Below, one piece after another: positions 61,301 to 64,000 of a stretch of 64,000 nt of DNA. The notes under the pieces were generated by a model that was not told where the DNA came from, ran no database searches, and saw nothing but the letters and a program-made list of their open reading frames with translations. The stretch is taken from NCBI GenBank assembly GCA_050730855.1, contig JBOHNU010000004.1, positions 32,971 through 96,970 on the forward strand, read 5' to 3'. The translations under genes were made by a program, and so were the position numbers. Source of the stretch: DASRJJ01 sp050730855 (GTDB lineage Bacteria > Patescibacteriota > Saccharimonadia > Saccharimonadales > UBA4665). Numbering within the stretch: the first letter of the stretch is position 1; each line of letters opens with the position of its first letter.

Positions 61301-61964
61301 ATGCGTAGTAGAAATACCTCTCCAGATACTAACGTTCATCTTATTCGGCACGCCGAATCAGAGTGGAACGCCAATAGCGCGCATATTATCGGCGGACGGA
61401 GCAACGAAACACCTTTGTCGGATCCCATCGGGATTCTGCAGGCAATTGAACGCGGGCTTTCCCTAAAACGAAGGGGCATTACGCCGCGGCGGGTTTACGT
61501 CACACCGGCTATTCGCACACGGCACACAGCAGAGCTTTCTCTGGGTGCCATGGGGTCTACCCCTCGATATCATTAAAGAAGACGATCGTCTGCAAGAGTT
61601 GGATCAAGGTGAATGGGTAGGACGAGTACGTGAAGAAATCTACACCGACGAGGTTCGTGCGGAAATGGAAGCACTAGACGTCGACTTCAAGGCGTCGGGC
61701 GGCACTTCCACTTCCATGCGTGAGACCGGGGGACATATGTTCGCCGCCTTGGAAGATATTGCCGATGGTGGTGTGGAGCAGGAGACACCCGAGGACGTGC
61801 TTGTTTTTGGCCATGGGGTAGCTATTCGCTGTTTAGTCGGCCACATTAGAGGCTGGGGTCGGGAGCAAATATACAAAGCAAAAACCCCTAACACCTCAGA
61901 AACGCTTGTCACGCGCCGAAAAGGCCTGTGGGCAGTTGAATATATAGGCGCCATGCCTAATTAG
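61301..61964 (+). pseudogene. histidine phosphatase family gene with a frameshift
   Basis: The first frame gives VHLIRHAESEWN and VYVTPAIRTRHTAELSL, the second LPLDIIKEDDRLQELDQGEW and VLVFGHGVAIRCLVGHI. Together they make a complete histidine phosphatase (about 220 aa). The frames join near 61540-61550 (CTCTGGGTGCC), where one base change in count would restore the reading. It could be a pseudogene, a sequencing error or, less likely, programmed slippage. Confidence 0.8.
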
Positions 61965-62012
61965 TACTGACCTTTCTTACATCTGTTATTTATGGTACAA
62001 TTGGCCTATTCT

Positions 62013-62089
62013 GGCGGACGTAGCTCAGTTGGTAGAGCGTCGGGTTGTGGTCCCGAATGTCGCGGGTTCAATCCCCGTCGTTCGCCCCA
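62013..62089 (+). tRNA. tRNA-His (anticodon GUG)
   Basis: The extra 5' G (62013) faces C73 (62086), typical for tRNA-His. The anticodon stem TCGGG/CCCGA closes loop TTGTGGT (anticodon GUG). CCA is encoded (62087-62089). Confidence 0.94.
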
Positions 62090-62099
62090 AGAACATTTC

Positions 62100-62119
62100 A
62101 GCCCGTGTGGGCTGTTTTT
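62100..62119 (+). terminator. intrinsic terminator after tRNA-His
   Basis: AGCCC and GGGCT pair around GTGT and run into GTTTTT, 10 nt after the tRNA. Confidence 0.8.
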
Positions 62120-62259
62120 AGTTTGTATAGTGTTTAGAGAATGAACTCACGGCCTTAGCCGCCGGGTAAGCTAAACTATTCTTGGGTGGGCATAAGTCTA
62201 GGCGACTGTCCTGTTCTACGCTGTGAGTACTGATTTTTGATTCGCGTCTACTTATCCTA

Positions 62260-62589
62260 CTAACTTTTTCTTAGCTTGGTTGCTACGGAGGTTTCCAGGG
62301 AGTTCATTGTATCTGTGAAGGCTTTTTCTAAGTCCACACCAAGTTTACTGGCCAACACAAGGACGCACCACAAGCAATCGGCAAGTTCGTGGGCAATTTT
62401 TTCGTCCAAACCTTCGACTTTACGCAGGCCTTGCTGAGCCATAACGAGCTTCATGAGGTCGCCGACGTCCACAACGAAACCTTCCATTATTTCCCGCGTG
62501 TCCCACTCAGGGCTGCCTTGTTGGCGTTCGTAGATAGCAAATTGCTTGCGAATCTCTAGTGCGCGCTGCTGCAATTCCTTTGTCGTCAT
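62260..62589 (-). CDS. MazG-like nucleotide pyrophosphohydrolase
   Basis: The 109-aa all-helical protein has the MazG-like metal-binding pattern: EIMEGFVVDVGDLMKLV and EKIAHELADCLWCVLVL (ExxxD). It likely hydrolyses non-canonical NTPs. Its start overlaps the Nudix gene stop (ATGA). Confidence 0.82.
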   Translation of the reverse strand: MTTKELQQRALEIRKQFAIYERQQGSPEWDTREIMEGFVVDVGDLMKLVMAQQGLRKVEGLDEKIAHELADCLWCVLVLASKLGVDLEKAFTDTMNSLETSVATKLRKS

Positions 62590-63131
62590 AGTCTTTCTCC
62601 CATTATAAAGGGTATGGCCGAGAGCATCGGCCCGGCCTTAATTTTTTGTAGTATGTCAGGGCGTAGTAAATCGGCTCGCTTTATGAGCTGAGTAGTAATA
62701 TCACCTTCGAGGTCATCCGGATTTGTATGCTGTTTCGCAGCTGTCGGCCGAGCATTCTCGGCAAAGATTATGTAATATGAATTTCTGCAACGCGTAGGAT
62801 TTTCGGAAAGGGTTGCGACTAAGCGAAATGTTTCGGCGGTATAGTGAACCTCTTCATGTAGCTCTCGCTTTGCACAATCCTCAGGCGATTCGCCTTTATT
62901 GATAAATCCCGCTGGGAAGCCGAGCAAATATTTTTGGGCTCCGTGCTTGTACTGTTCAACCATCAAAAGCTTTTCGGCCCCAACAAAGGGCACTACAATA
63001 ACAAAGTCATTGGGCTCAGAAATGAGGTAATTAAAAGTTTTACCATTTTCGGTCTCAACCTTTTCTATAAAAATGCGCTCCCAAGGATGGTCGAACACTT
63101 GCTTACGCGCCAACACTCTTAGCTTGCTCAT
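62586..63131 (-). CDS. Nudix hydrolase (ADP-ribose pyrophosphatase-like)
   Basis: The 181-aa protein has a Nudix box in PAGFINKGESPEDCAKRELH followed by EEVHY. The ATG at 63131 is preferred, with GGGGAG 7 nt upstream; one at 63146 is also open. Length and the N-terminal strand pattern fit ADP-sugar pyrophosphatases. Confidence 0.87.
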   Translation of the reverse strand: MSKLRVLARKQVFDHPWERIFIEKVETENGKTFNYLISEPNDFVIVVPFVGAEKLLMVEQYKHGAQKYLLGFPAGFINKGESPEDCAKRELHEEVHYTAETFRLVATLSENPTRCRNSYYIIFAENARPTAAKQHTNPDDLEGDITTQLIKRADLLRPDILQKIKAGPMLSAIPFIMGERL

Positions 63132-63176
63132 ATGCAATCTCCCCACTCTGTCTGATGATTTTTTAAGCTTCCGTAC

Positions 63177-63734
63177 TCACCCTTTCGAGTTAGACACCAT
63201 GCCATACTTAACACAAACCTGCATGATCGCGGCTATGCTGAGGCCATCGACTATTTGTCCGTTTCTGATCATCTTGAAGACTTCCTCAAAGGCGAATTCG
63301 CCCACTTTGGTAATGCCTTCTTCAGCCTGCTCATTCTGCGACGTCAGAGTCAAACTTCTCGCTTCAAATACTTCCGCGGCAGCGTCAGACATGCCATTCA
63401 TACTGTCAAATGTGCCAATTTTATCCCAATTTTCACTTGTCAGGCCTGTTTCTTCTTGCAATTCACGCTTGGCGGCCACGAGCACGTCCTCGGCTTTATT
63501 AACACCTCCAGCGGGTACTTCCCACCCTTCATGTTGCGTCGTGTAGCGGTAAAGCTTTATAAGTACGATCTTGCCGCTTGACGTTATAGGAATCACGAAC
63601 ACGCTTCTGCCAGACTCAACGACGTTGTATGTTCCCTCTTTACCGTCTGGGCGTATTACTATATCTTGTCTGACCTTATACCATGGGTTTTCAAGTACAT
63701 ATTTCGAAGCAAGAGTTTGCCATTTAGATGCCAT
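63177..63734 (-). CDS. Nudix hydrolase (ADP-ribose pyrophosphatase-like)
   Basis: The 185-aa protein has EGWEVPAGGVNKAEDVLVAA then KRELQEETGL, a full Nudix box. It is paralogous to the neighbouring Nudix protein. TATACT (complement 63742-63747) stands 7 nt before the ATG, so the mRNA is leaderless. Three nucleotide-cleansing genes follow in one strand. Confidence 0.87.
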   Translation of the reverse strand: MASKWQTLASKYVLENPWYKVRQDIVIRPDGKEGTYNVVESGRSVFVIPITSSGKIVLIKLYRYTTQHEGWEVPAGGVNKAEDVLVAAKRELQEETGLTSENWDKIGTFDSMNGMSDAAAEVFEARSLTLTSQNEQAEEGITKVGEFAFEEVFKMIRNGQIVDGLSIAAIMQVCVKYGMVSNSKG

Positions 63735-63776
63735 GAAAATGAGTATACCATGACCCTGTCTTTTAGTAGCCTCGTG

Positions 63777-63970
63777 ATAAAATCGCCTTAGGCTACCTCA
63801 GCCGGAAGAGTGCGGCGGCTGGGAATGAGTTCTGTTCGTACAAACCTCGATAAAGTGATAAAATAAGCTACAAATGCCGCATGTACGTTCACCCCTCAAT
63901 CAGGACAGTTACCCCTCTGTTCCCGGTGAGATAACTCCTTTCTCGTAAGCTAATTGTAACGCAGACTTGT
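63777..63970 (+). ncRNA. possible structured non-coding RNA at the right edge
   Basis: No ORF fills this region. TAAAAT (63777-63782) could start a transcript that begins with GGCTAC (63792-63797), pairs with GTAGCC near its end (63969-63974) and stops at a strong terminator. A local hairpin CAGCCG/CGGCTG is also seen. The roughly 200-nt length and end pairing recall 6S RNA, but I find no firm consensus. It may instead be the leader of a gene beyond the window. Confidence 0.35.
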
Positions 63971-63995
63971 AGCCCAGGATCTTCCTGGGCTTTTT
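63971..63995 (+). terminator. intrinsic terminator
   Basis: AGCCCAGGA and TCCTGGGCT pair around TCT and run into TTTTT. Confidence 0.85.
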
Positions 63996-64000
63996 GTTGA

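Noticed and set aside
63777..63995. Firm call as 6S RNA, SRP RNA, tmRNA or RNase P RNA
   Set aside because: No conserved core of any of these was found by eye; kept only as a possible ncRNA.

Overview
The window reads like a chromosome segment of a Patescibacteria/CPR bacterium, most likely an environmental Saccharibacteria (TM7)-type organism. This is inferred from gene content; no rRNA is present. The supporting traits are many genes whose -10 box lies 6-7 nt before the start codon (leaderless transcripts), a Gram-positive style surface (sortase, LPxTG-type proteins), an XRE-MurA fusion, a MurD-MurL pair, ComEC next to a secreted HNH nuclease and a lamin-tail protein, and split or decayed accessory genes. 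The standard code (TGA as stop) fits the intact genes.

Layout. 1-5.5 kb: glycolysis (tpiA end, pgk), then a small accessory set (epoxide hydrolase, AraC, flavin amine oxidase, VOC protein). 5.6-7.3 kb: a RibD-like reductase between two diverged copies of a gene fragment, and a decayed pRiA4b ORF-3-type gene. 7.3-14.3 kb: Fic protein, tRNA-Glu, DNA-uptake block (HNH nuclease, ComEC, lamin-tail protein) and an LPNTG surface protein. 14.3-23.3 kb: an apparently AT-richer island with a membrane histidine kinase, a PaaK-like adenylating enzyme, an amino-acid dehydrogenase behind a terminator-like leader, an Acg-type nitroreductase, a ThiF/E1-like protein, a DUF2156 protein and two receiver-only response regulators.

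23.4-29.1 kb: a probable graspetide (omega-ester peptide) locus. A 65-aa candidate precursor lies just upstream of an MvdD-type ATP-grasp ligase. The ligase gene is cut by a 4,527-bp IS1595-family transposon with 25-bp terminal inverted repeats (22/25 identical) and an exact 8-bp target duplication. Removing the element and one duplication copy restores a 331-codon ligase in frame. The element carries AlkC-type repair, two VOC, AraC, a winged-helix-like and a small protein as passengers.

29.3-36 kb: two class II LysRS genes flank a PLP decarboxylase-like gene with an in-frame stop, an M23 peptidase and a GNAT protein. 36-54 kb: mostly housekeeping genes (murD, mazEF, murL, folD, folC, nadD, murB, glyA, XRE-murA) plus a TA/ATPase island between tRNA-Arg and a tRNA 3' fragment. 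53.6-61 kb: envelope module with sortase, a large SdrD/SpaA-like surface protein, a membrane GT2 synthase and a GH18-like protein. 61-64 kb: tRNAs Gly, Arg and His, a frameshifted histidine phosphatase, MazG-like and Nudix enzymes, and a possible ncRNA at the right edge.
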